Below are positions 33,643 through 40,091 of a stretch of DNA of 40,091 nt, piece by piece (position 1 is the first letter of the stretch; each line of letters begins with the position of its first letter). The stretch is from Streptomyces sp. SID5910 (GTDB lineage Bacteria > Actinomycetota > Actinomycetes > Streptomycetales > Streptomycetaceae), in NCBI RefSeq assembly GCF_009862125.1, contig NZ_WWHX01000740.1, forward strand, positions 1 to 40,091, read 5' to 3'. Both the position numbers and the translations under genes were made by a program. The notes under the pieces are model-generated. The model was not told the DNA's origin and did no database searches. It worked only from the letters and a program-made list of their open reading frames with translations.

Positions 33643-35010
33643 TCAGGCGCCGCGGATCCGGCCGTCGGGGCCGGTGCGCTCCAGGACGCCGCGCAGCGCG
33701 GAGGCCACCTCCTTGGCCTCGGTCTCGGTCATGACGAGCGGCGGGGACAGCACCAGGCTGTGCGCCGAGTCGCGCACGATGACGCCGGTCTCGCGGCGGA
33801 TCACGTCGTGCGGCATGCGGTCCGGGTCCAGGGGCAGCGGGGCGCGGGTGGCGCGGTCCTGGACGAGCTCCACGGCCAGCATCATGCCGACCGAGCGGAT
33901 CTCGCCGACGATCGGCAACTCCCCGAGCTGGGACTGGAGTTCGCCGTGGAGGAAGGCGCCGAGTGAGGTCGCGCGGGCGAGGAGGCCCTCCTTCTCGATG
34001 AGGTCCAGGTTGGCGGTGGCCACGGCGGTGGCGACGGGGTGGCCGTTGTAGGTGTAGCCCATGGGGAAGCCGTGGTCGCGCAGCAGGACCTCGGCGACGT
34101 GGTCGCCGACCAGCAGGGCGCCGAGGGGCACGTAGCCGGAGGTGATGCCCTTGGCGGTGACGATGATGTCGGGGGTGACGCCGAAGTACTGGGCGGCGAA
34201 CCACTCGCCGACGCGGCCGTAGGCGGTGACGACCTCGTCGAAGATCAGCAGGATGCCGTGCCGGTCGAGGACCTCGCGCACCCGGGGCCAGTAGTCGGCG
34301 GGCGGGACGAGCATGCCGCCGACGCCCATGATGGGCTCGCCGATCATCGCGGCGATGTTGCGCGGGCCGATCTCCGCGATGCGCTCCTCCAGTTCGCGGA
34401 CGAGGAAGTCGGTGACCTGCTCGGGGCTCAGGGACTGGTCGCCGTAGAGGTCGCCGCGGTACGGCCACGGGGGCGTGAGGTGGGAGACGTGCGGCATCAT
34501 CGGGGCGAAGCCCTCGTGGTAGAGCGGGAAGCCGGTCGCGGAGCCGCCGCCGTAGCCGATGCCGTGGTAGGCCTTGCTGCGGGCCAGGATCCAGGTCCGG
34601 CTTCCCTCACCGCGCCGGTGGTGGTAGTAGCGGGCCATCTTGATGGCCGCCTCGTTGCCCTCGGAGCCGCCCGAGGTGAAGTAGACGTGGTCCATCCCCT
34701 CGGGGGCCAGGGAGGCCAGGCGGGCGGCGAGTTCGATGGCGCGCTCGTTGGAGAACTCCCAGAAGCTGGTGAAGTACTCCAGCTTCTTCATCTGCTCGTG
34801 GGCGACGTCGGCGAGTTCGGTGCGGCCGTGACCGACCTGCGCGAGCCAGAGGCCGCCGGTGGCGTCGAGGTAGTCGCGGCCCTCGGAGTCGGTGAGGCGG
34901 CAGCCGGAGCCCGAGGTCATGACGACGCGCTCGGTGGCGCTGCCCGGCAGGTAGGGGTGGATGATGTGCGCTCGGTCCAGCCGGCTGAGGTCTGCGGCGG
35001 TGCGGGTCAT
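33643..35010 (-). CDS. Class III (omega) aminotransferase
   Basis: A 455-residue PLP-dependent fold-type I enzyme of aminotransferase class III. The PLP lysine is Lys287 in VTAKGITSGYVPLGA, with the upstream LIFDEVVTAYGR motif whose Asp contacts the PLP nitrogen. The phosphate-binding TSGGSEGNEAAIKMAR segment is at about 112-127. This group includes beta-alanine/pyruvate and polyamine (putrescine, spermidine) transaminases. The ATG at 35010 has AAAGGA about 10 nt upstream. Next to an aldehyde dehydrogenase and a permease, it probably converts an amine to the aldehyde that the dehydrogenase oxidises. Confidence 0.88.
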   Translation of the reverse strand: MTRTAADLSRLDRAHIIHPYLPGSATERVVMTSGSGCRLTDSEGRDYLDATGGLWLAQVGHGRTELADVAHEQMKKLEYFTSFWEFSNERAIELAARLASLAPEGMDHVYFTSGGSEGNEAAIKMARYYHHRRGEGSRTWILARSKAYHGIGYGGGSATGFPLYHEGFAPMMPHVSHLTPPWPYRGDLYGDQSLSPEQVTDFLVRELEERIAEIGPRNIAAMIGEPIMGVGGMLVPPADYWPRVREVLDRHGILLIFDEVVTAYGRVGEWFAAQYFGVTPDIIVTAKGITSGYVPLGALLVGDHVAEVLLRDHGFPMGYTYNGHPVATAVATANLDLIEKEGLLARATSLGAFLHGELQSQLGELPIVGEIRSVGMMLAVELVQDRATRAPLPLDPDRMPHDVIRRETGVIVRDSAHSLVLSPPLVMTETEAKEVASALRGVLERTGPDGRIRGA

Positions 35011-35091
35011 GGGAGGTGCGTCCTTTGCTCGATGCCGATGGCGGGATGGGTGTCAGTGGCGGGACCGGGGACGTCCGTGGCGCCGGCGGGG

Positions 35092-36564
35092 TCAGGAGTG
35101 GGTGATCCAGGTCGTCTTCAGGCCGGTGTACTTGTCGAAGGAGTGCAGGGAGAGGTCGCGGCCGTGGCCGGACTGCTTGAACCCGCCGAACGGGGTCAAC
35201 GGGCTCAGCGCGTCGACCGTGTTGACCGACACGGTGCCCGCCCGCAGATCCTCGGCGACGCGGTGCGCCCGGCCCAGGTCCCGGGTCCACACGGACGCGG
35301 CCAGCCCGTAGGCGGAGTCGTTGGCGAGTCGGACGGCCTCGGCCTCGTCGCGGAAGGGCAGCACCGTCAGCACCGGCCCGAACAGCTCCTCCCGGACGAG
35401 CGGGTCCTGCGGCGTGAGGCCGGTGACGACGGCGGGGTCGACGTAGGCGCCGTCGCGGTCGGGGCGCGTGCCGCCGCACACGAGGGTGCCGCCCGAGGAC
35501 CGCAGCGCTTCGAGGACGCGCTCCGCCTGGGCCTCGTCGACGAGCGGCCCGAGACGGGTGGCGGGGTCGAGCGGGTCGCCCGGCAGCCAGGCGCGGGCGT
35601 GTTCGGCGACCCGGGCCGTGAACTCCTCCGCGACGGCGGCCTCGACCAGCAGCCGGGTGTTGGCGGAGCACACCTGCCCGGCGTTGTAGACGAAGCCCCA
35701 GGCGGCGCGCTCGGCGGCGGTCTCCAGGTCGGCGTCGGCGAAGACCACGTTGGGGCTCTTGCCGCCCGCCTCGGGCCACACCTGCTTCATGTTCGACTCG
35801 GCCGCGTAGGCGAGGAAGCGCCGGGCCACGGCCGTGGACCCGGTGAAGACCAGGGAGTCCACGTCCGGGTGGAGGCCGAGGGCCCGCCCGGTCGTCTCCC
35901 CCGGTCCCGGTACGACGTTCAGGACGCCGTCGGGCAGGCCGGCCTCCGCCGCGAGCTCGGCCAGCAGCAGCGCCGACTGCGGGGACTGCTCGGCCGGCTT
36001 CAGCACCACGCTGTTGCCGGCGGCCAGGGCGGGCGCCAGCTTCCAGCTCGCGATGTCCAGCGGGAAGTTCCACGGCACGACCGCGCCGACGACGCCGAGC
36101 GGTACGCGGCGCACCAGGGCGAGGTGGCCGGGCGGGGCCGGGGCCACCTCGTCGTAGAGCTTGTCGACGGCCTCGGCGTACCAGGCGAACACGCCGGCCG
36201 CCCCGGGCACGTCGGTGCCGTACGACTCCGTGACGGGCTTGCCCATGTCGAGGGTGTCGCAGAGGGCGAGTTCCTCCCCGTGCTCCTCGATGAGGCGGGC
36301 CAGCGCGAGCAGGATCCGCTTGCGCTCCGCGGGTGCGGTGCGCGACCAGCGGCCGTCCTCGAAGGAGGTGCGGGCCGCCGTCACGGCCCGGTGGACGTCG
36401 GCGGCCGAGCCGGCCGCCACGTGCGCGGTGGTCTTGCCGGTCGCGGGGTTCACGGTGGGGAACCACGTGTCGTCGGCGGGGTCGGTCCACGCCCCGTCGA
36501 CGAAGAGCTGCGTGCGGGGGGTGAACGCTGCGGCGCGCTGCCGCCAGTGGGCGTACGTCTGCAT
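35092..36564 (-). CDS. NAD(P)+-dependent aldehyde dehydrogenase
   Basis: A 490-residue aldehyde dehydrogenase. Catalytic Cys299 (NAGQVCSANTR) and general base Glu265 are both present with the canonical 34-residue spacing. The usual LELGGKSP motif reads WPEAGGKSP, with a Pro-Glu-Ala variant around the catalytic Glu. The NAD-binding PWNFPLDIASWKLAPALAAGN segment (about 155-175) is intact, and FGGFKQSGHGRD near the end is typical. It is close to gamma-aminobutyraldehyde/PuuC-type enzymes of polyamine breakdown. It is the first gene of the minus-strand catabolic set, and the divergent TetR regulator lies beyond a promoter with an inverted repeat. Confidence 0.9.
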   Translation of the reverse strand: MQTYAHWRQRAAAFTPRTQLFVDGAWTDPADDTWFPTVNPATGKTTAHVAAGSAADVHRAVTAARTSFEDGRWSRTAPAERKRILLALARLIEEHGEELALCDTLDMGKPVTESYGTDVPGAAGVFAWYAEAVDKLYDEVAPAPPGHLALVRRVPLGVVGAVVPWNFPLDIASWKLAPALAAGNSVVLKPAEQSPQSALLLAELAAEAGLPDGVLNVVPGPGETTGRALGLHPDVDSLVFTGSTAVARRFLAYAAESNMKQVWPEAGGKSPNVVFADADLETAAERAAWGFVYNAGQVCSANTRLLVEAAVAEEFTARVAEHARAWLPGDPLDPATRLGPLVDEAQAERVLEALRSSGGTLVCGGTRPDRDGAYVDPAVVTGLTPQDPLVREELFGPVLTVLPFRDEAEAVRLANDSAYGLAASVWTRDLGRAHRVAEDLRAGTVSVNTVDALSPLTPFGGFKQSGHGRDLSLHSFDKYTGLKTTWITHS

Positions 36565-36710
36565 GCTGTGGCCTTCGGATGCGTCGTGGGACGCCGGGCG
36601 GAACCGGAGTCCGTCGGATCGGGTGTGGCCTGGGCCGTCTCGGTGAGCGCCGCCCGGGAACGGCGGCGCCGCGGCGGCGGGGAGTCGACCGGAGTGCCCG
36701 CGTCGACTTC

Positions 36711-36728
36711 TTTGAGCCGAGATTCAAA
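36711..36728. promoter_or_regulatory. Inverted repeat overlapping the ALDH -10 (candidate TetR operator)
   Basis: TTTGA (36711-36715) and TCAAA (36724-36728) are inverted around 8 bp, within a distinctly AT-rich patch. The element overlaps the predicted ALDH -10 hexamer and lies 80 bp from the divergent TetR start. TetR proteins commonly repress their divergent neighbour from such sites. Confidence 0.42.
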
Positions 36729-36750
36729 CAATTGAGGGCCACGACGTCAA
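36722..36750 (-). promoter_or_regulatory. Predicted promoter for aldehyde dehydrogenase gene
   Basis: On the minus strand TTGACG (36750-36745) and TTGAAT (36727-36722) are spaced by 17 bp. Transcription would begin near 36715, giving a long 5' region to the ALDH start at 36564. Its -10 coincides with one arm of the inverted repeat at 36711-36728. Confidence 0.45.
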
Positions 36751-36807
36751 TGCCCCCGGCCGGCACTTCTTGCGAAAACTGACATCCGCAGCAGAGAATC
36801 GACCACC

Positions 36808-37425
36808 ATGGGGAAAGCGGGCAGACCACGCAACCAGACGGCACGCCGACAGGCCCTCGTGTCCGCCGCCGGCCAGGCGATCGCGGAACGCGGACTGGAG
36901 GGCCTGCGCATCAAGGACATCGCGGACGCGGCGGGGGTGTCCCAGGGCTCGGTCCTGTACTACTACCCGGAGCTCGACGACCTCGTCCTGGAGGTGCACC
37001 GGGGCGCGGTGGAGAGCTACCTGGCCTCCCGGCAGCGGGCCTACGACGAGGCGCCCGACGGCACCGCGGCGGGACGGCTGCGGGCCCTGCTGCACAGCGG
37101 GCTGCCGCGGATGACGGACGATCCGGTGCACGGCCTGCTGTACGAACTGCACCGGCGCGCCGGCCGCAGCCCGGGCCACGCCGAGCTGATGACGTCCCTC
37201 TTCGCCCGCGAGGTCGGGCTCTACACGACCGCCCTGGAGGTCGGCGCCGCGACGGGCGGCTTCACCCTCGCCGCGCCCGCGCACGACCTGGCGCACGGGC
37301 TGGTGGCCCTGGAGGACGGCTACGGCCTGCACATCGTCAGCCACAACGCGGCGCTGCGCCCCGACCGGGCGCTCGACCTGCTCGTGGCACACGCGCGGGC
37401 GGTGACGGGGTGCCCGGACCTCTAG
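36808..37425 (+). CDS. TetR-family transcriptional regulator
   Basis: A 205-residue repressor-type protein. The N-terminal helix-turn-helix (about 25-50) reads LRIKDIADAAGVSQGSVLYYYPELDDLV, a textbook TetR DNA-binding domain, after a basic stretch GKAGRPRNQTARRQ. The C-terminal ligand domain is all helical. The ATG at 36808 has only a weak purine stretch upstream. It is divergent from the aldehyde dehydrogenase gene and converges with the LysR gene over 13 bp. It probably controls the ALDH/aminotransferase set through the inverted repeat at 36711-36728; the inducer may be the amine or its aldehyde. Confidence 0.92.
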   Translation: MGKAGRPRNQTARRQALVSAAGQAIAERGLEGLRIKDIADAAGVSQGSVLYYYPELDDLVLEVHRGAVESYLASRQRAYDEAPDGTAAGRLRALLHSGLPRMTDDPVHGLLYELHRRAGRSPGHAELMTSLFAREVGLYTTALEVGAATGGFTLAAPAHDLAHGLVALEDGYGLHIVSHNAALRPDRALDLLVAHARAVTGCPDL

Positions 37426-37438
37426 GGCCTGGGTACGC

Positions 37439-38365
37439 TCAGCGCTCCGCGGGGCGTGCCGCGATCTCCCGCAGCAGGTTCATCACGGCGCGGGCGCGGG
37501 CGGTCTGGGTCATGCCCGCCACCGAGGCGATCGTGACTTCGAGCGGGCGGCCGCCGTCCCGGAGCGGCAGTTCCGCGATCTCGCCGCCGCCGTACGTCTG
37601 GCTGGTCGCCGGCCGCTGGTTGAGGACGGAGTAGCCGAGCCCCCGGGCCACCAGGGACCGCACCGCCTCGTAGCTCTGGGTGCGGTAGCGGACGTCGGGC
37701 GCGGTGCCGGTGGCGGCCACGAGCGAGCGGAAGTAGTCGCGGCTGTGCGGCAGGTCCAGCAGCACCAGCGGCTCGGCGGACAGTTCGGCGAGCTCCACGC
37801 TGTCCCGGCCGGCGAGCGGGTGGCCGGCGGCGATGATGACGTAGGCCGGGGCGTGGGCGATGGTCTCGCTGTGCACGTCGGGTTCGGCGCCCAGACCGAG
37901 GTCGTAGGTGAGGGCGAAGTCGATGCGTCCCGCGGCCAGGGCGTGGACGAGCTGGTCCGTCTCCCCCTCCACCACGTCGATCTCGATGCCGGGGTGGCGT
38001 TCGGTGCACTCGCTGAACAGGGGCGGCAGATAGTAGGGGGCCAGGGTCACGAAGCAGCCGACGGACACCGGCCCGGAGACGGCCTCGCCCTCGCCCCGGG
38101 CCTCCCGTTCGACCTCCCGGGCGCGGGCCAGCAGGTCCCGTGCCTGCTGCCGCAGCCGCTCCCCCGCCGGGGTGAGCGTCAGCCCTCTGCCCCGGCGGCG
38201 GATGAACAGCTGCACGCGCAGGTCCCGCTCCAGGTTGTAGACGGCCGCGGTCACGGCGGACTGCGCGATGTGCAGCTCCGCGGCCGCCTCCGTCATCGAA
38301 CCGTGCTCGGCTGCGACGAGGAAGTAGCGCAGCTGAACGAGAGTGAAACCCACTGGTGAGGTCAT
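37439..38365 (-). CDS. LysR-family transcriptional regulator
   Basis: A 308-residue protein with the N-terminal winged HTH (LRYFLVAAEHGSMTEAAAELHIAQSAVTAAVYNLERDL, about 12-50) and a C-terminal substrate-binding domain of two lobes (about 95-295). The ATG at 38365 has AAGG about 7 nt upstream; the frame continues upstream into the MFS gene without HTH-like sequence. It lies 41 bp downstream of the MFS transporter gene on the same strand. LysR regulators normally act on a nearby gene, so the MFS transporter and aspartase-like gene are the likely targets, but a shared transcript is also possible. Confidence 0.93.
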   Translation of the reverse strand: MTSPVGFTLVQLRYFLVAAEHGSMTEAAAELHIAQSAVTAAVYNLERDLRVQLFIRRRGRGLTLTPAGERLRQQARDLLARAREVEREARGEGEAVSGPVSVGCFVTLAPYYLPPLFSECTERHPGIEIDVVEGETDQLVHALAAGRIDFALTYDLGLGAEPDVHSETIAHAPAYVIIAAGHPLAGRDSVELAELSAEPLVLLDLPHSRDYFRSLVAATGTAPDVRYRTQSYEAVRSLVARGLGYSVLNQRPATSQTYGGGEIAELPLRDGGRPLEVTIASVAGMTQTARARAVMNLLREIAARPAER

Positions 38366-38406
38366 GTGCGGCCCTTGTGCCCGGTGATGTGTGCCCGGCC
38401 CCGAGC

Positions 38407-39810
38407 CTATGCGGCGTCGTCCGGCACCGACTGGGAGGGCGCCGGGCGACAGGGCACCGGCCGGGAGGGCGCCGGGCCGGAGACGTCCTCGGGACGCAGC
38501 AGGCCGGAACCGGCGGTCTCGGGCAGGGACAGCGCGGCGACCAGGCCGGCCACGGCGGCCACCATCAGATAGGGCCCGGGCACCAGGGTGCTGCCGGTGG
38601 CGGAGATCAGCACCGTCATCAGGTACGGCACCGTGCCGGCGAACAGGGCGGCGGTGAGGTTGTACGAGATGGACAGACCGCTCTGGCGCGTGCGGGTGGG
38701 GAAGGTCTCCGCCGACCACACGGCGTACGTGCCGAGGATCGCCGCCAGGATGACGCCGAGCAGCAGACCGGCGGCCCAGGTCCCGACCAGCCCCGTCCGC
38801 ATCAGGAGGAAGGCCGGGGTGGCGACGACCAGCAGGGTCGCCGTCGCCCCGACGAACACCGGCTTGCGCCCGACCCGGTCGGACAGCAGGCCGAACAGCG
38901 GCACCAGGACGAGCCCGAGCAGCGAGATCACCACCGACAGCAGGGCGGCGCTGCCGTCCGAGTGCCCCAGCTCGTCGGTCTCGTAGGTGACGAGGTAGGT
39001 CAGCACCGCGTAGAAGGGCACGTGCATGGCGGTCATCAGTCCCGCCGCCTGGAACAGTTGCCGCCGGTGGGTGCGCAGCAGCTCCCGTACGGGGCTGCGC
39101 GGCACGGAGTCGTTGGCCTCCAGGGCCCGGTACTCCGGGGTGTCCTCGATCTTGTTGCGGATGACGAAGCCGATGACGCCGAGCGGAGCGGAGATCAGGA
39201 AGGGGACGCGCCAGCCCCAGGAGGTCAGCTGAGCGTCGTCGAGTCCCGCCGACAGCAGCAGGAACACGAACGAGCCGGCGAGGAAGCCCAGCAGGGAGCC
39301 GACCTCCAGCCAGCTGACGCCGAAGCCGCGTCGGCGCCGGGGCGCGCTCTCGGCGAGGAAGCTCGCCGCGCTGCCGAACTCGCCGCCCGCGGCGAAGCCC
39401 TGGACCAGGCGCAGGAGCACCAGGAGCAGCGGGGCGGCGATGCCGATGGACTGGTAGCCGGGCAGCAGCCCGATCGCGAGGGTCGCGCCGGACATCATGA
39501 AGATGACCAGCGACAGGGTGCGCTTGCGGCCGATCCGGTCGCCGAGCGGCCCGAACACCAGGGCGCCGACGGGCCGGATGCCGAAGGACACGGCGAACAC
39601 GCCGAACACGGCGAGCAGTCCGGTCGTGCTGTCCTCCGCCGGGAAGAACACCGTCGCGACGGTACCGGCGAGATAGGCGTAGGCGGCCCAGTCGAACCAG
39701 TGCACGAACACGCCGACGGCTCCGGCGGCGACGCTCCTGCGCAGTGCCACCGTGTCGTCGGCGGCCACCCCGGCCTCGGTCGTGGTGGCATCGCTGTTAC
39801 GGGTGCGCAT
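38407..39810 (-). CDS. MFS transporter, metabolite:H+ symporter (MHS) type
   Basis: A 467-residue 12-TM carrier. The MHS-group N-terminal signature HWFDWAAYAYLAGTVATVFFP (about 37-57) and the loop motif GPLGDRIGRKRTL (about 87-99) identify it with the ProP/KgtP-like symporters of dicarboxylates, citrate or betaines. The C-terminus is an odd Pro/Arg/Ser tail encoded by a 15-bp imperfect repeat at about 38430-38480. The ATG at 39810 has GGAGG 5 nt upstream. The next gene upstream is an aspartase/fumarase-family enzyme, so a C4-dicarboxylate or aspartate substrate is plausible by context. Confidence 0.92.
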   Translation of the reverse strand: MRTRNSDATTTEAGVAADDTVALRRSVAAGAVGVFVHWFDWAAYAYLAGTVATVFFPAEDSTTGLLAVFGVFAVSFGIRPVGALVFGPLGDRIGRKRTLSLVIFMMSGATLAIGLLPGYQSIGIAAPLLLVLLRLVQGFAAGGEFGSAASFLAESAPRRRRGFGVSWLEVGSLLGFLAGSFVFLLLSAGLDDAQLTSWGWRVPFLISAPLGVIGFVIRNKIEDTPEYRALEANDSVPRSPVRELLRTHRRQLFQAAGLMTAMHVPFYAVLTYLVTYETDELGHSDGSAALLSVVISLLGLVLVPLFGLLSDRVGRKPVFVGATATLLVVATPAFLLMRTGLVGTWAAGLLLGVILAAILGTYAVWSAETFPTRTRQSGLSISYNLTAALFAGTVPYLMTVLISATGSTLVPGPYLMVAAVAGLVAALSLPETAGSGLLRPEDVSGPAPSRPVPCRPAPSQSVPDDAA

Positions 39811-39825
39811 ACGCGCCTCCTCGTG

Positions 39826-39872
39826 GGGATGGGTGAACCGTGGGATGGGTGAACCGTGGGTTGGGTGAGCGG
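39826..39872. repeat. Short 16-bp tandem repeat
   Basis: GGGATGGGTGAACCGT occurs at 39826-39841 and 39842-39857, followed by a degenerate third copy (GGGTTGGGTGAGCGG). It fills most of the 106-bp gap between the MFS transporter and the upstream lyase gene. It may be replication slippage or a stacked binding site. Confidence 0.8.
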
Positions 39873-39916
39873 AGCTGTCGGGGGTGCGGATGCCGTCGGC
39901 GCCGGCGGCCGCGTCG

Positions 39917-40091
39917 TCAGAGCGCGGGCAGGCCGGTGAGGGACGCGGGGCTGGTGAGGTCGCGGATCTGCGCCTCGGTCAGCAGTCCGCGTTCGCGCAC
40001 CAGGTCGAGCGGCGGTCTGCCGCTGCGGTGGGCCTCCAGGGCGATGGCGCTCGCGTTCTCGTGTCCGAGCGCCGGACTGAGCGCGGTGACA
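39917..40091 (-). CDS. Aspartate ammonia-lyase/fumarase-family enzyme, C-terminal fragment
   Basis: Only the last 57 or so residues are in the window; the gene continues past the right edge. The sequence VTALSPALGHENASAIALEA, then LVRERGLLTEAQIRDLTSPASL, matches the C-terminal domain of the aspartase/class II fumarase superfamily, where LxPxIGYExAxxIAxxA is conserved. The LVxExGLLT form favours aspartate ammonia-lyase over fumarase. It is upstream of the MHS transporter on the same strand, which may import its substrate. The active-site loop is outside the window. Confidence 0.75.
   Translation of the reverse strand, partial: VTALSPALGHENASAIALEAHRSGRPPLDLVRERGLLTEAQIRDLTSPASLTGLPAL

Noticed and set aside
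32147-34051. Plus-strand open frame of over 600 codons opposite the permease and aminotransferase
   Set aside because: Low-complexity Gly/Asp/Glu/Arg sequence in the frame set by codon bias of the true minus-strand genes, which have clear motifs.

Overview
The window is about 40 kb of very GC-rich DNA (strong G/C bias at third codon positions, many GTG starts, GGAGG-type ribosome sites, long stem-loop terminators without U tails). Together with the gene content (DasR-type operators, PAS-SpoIIE phosphatase, TerD and vWA proteins, CHAT proteases) this points to a Streptomyces or close relative chromosome. No rRNA, tRNA, IS element or CRISPR array was seen.

Left part (1-6.7 kb): two homologous large CHAT-protease proteins are arranged head to head. 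The minus-strand copy runs off the left edge. Between them lies a small membrane-anchored coiled-coil protein on the same strand as the partial copy. A perfect 17-bp palindrome lies just upstream of the complete copy. Next come a VOC/glyoxalase-like protein, a secreted GH84-type beta-N-acetylglucosaminidase preceded by two DasR-like operators (7.4-9.9 kb), and a LysE-type exporter.

Middle left (10.8-14.5 kb): a short threonyl-tRNA synthetase lacking the N-terminal TGS and editing domains is preceded by what looks like a complete ribosome-mediated attenuator: a 16-residue leader peptide with three consecutive Thr codons, competing hairpins and a 15-bp terminator stem. It is followed by a GpsA-like glycerol-3-phosphate dehydrogenase and, overlapping it by ATGA, an HprK-like P-loop kinase. 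A degenerate coding tail lies between ThrRS and GpsA.

Middle (14.6-25.9 kb): a TerD-domain protein, a PAS-PAS-GAF-SpoIIE phosphatase and a vWA protein lead into the most striking locus. This is a two-gene operon of a Pepco-like protein (115 aa) and a 1741-aa protein that joins an apparently intact caspase-like domain, a helical domain, an HSP90-type ATPase and about ten C-terminal wHTH-like repeats. The architecture fits the NTP-dependent prokaryotic conflict systems described by the Aravind group. With the two CHAT proteins, three clan-CD protease-type proteins lie within 26 kb.

Right part (26.1-40.1 kb): metabolic genes. A well-formed promoter and 25-codon ORF precede xdhABC (xanthine dehydrogenase and maturation factor). 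A guanine deaminase follows, so the pair covers guanine to xanthine to urate. On the minus strand are an APC-family permease, a class III aminotransferase and an aldehyde dehydrogenase, a plausible amine or polyamine catabolic set. A divergent TetR regulator shares a promoter region in which a short inverted repeat overlaps the predicted ALDH -10. A LysR regulator, an MHS-type MFS transporter and the C-terminal end of an aspartase/fumarase-family enzyme complete the window.
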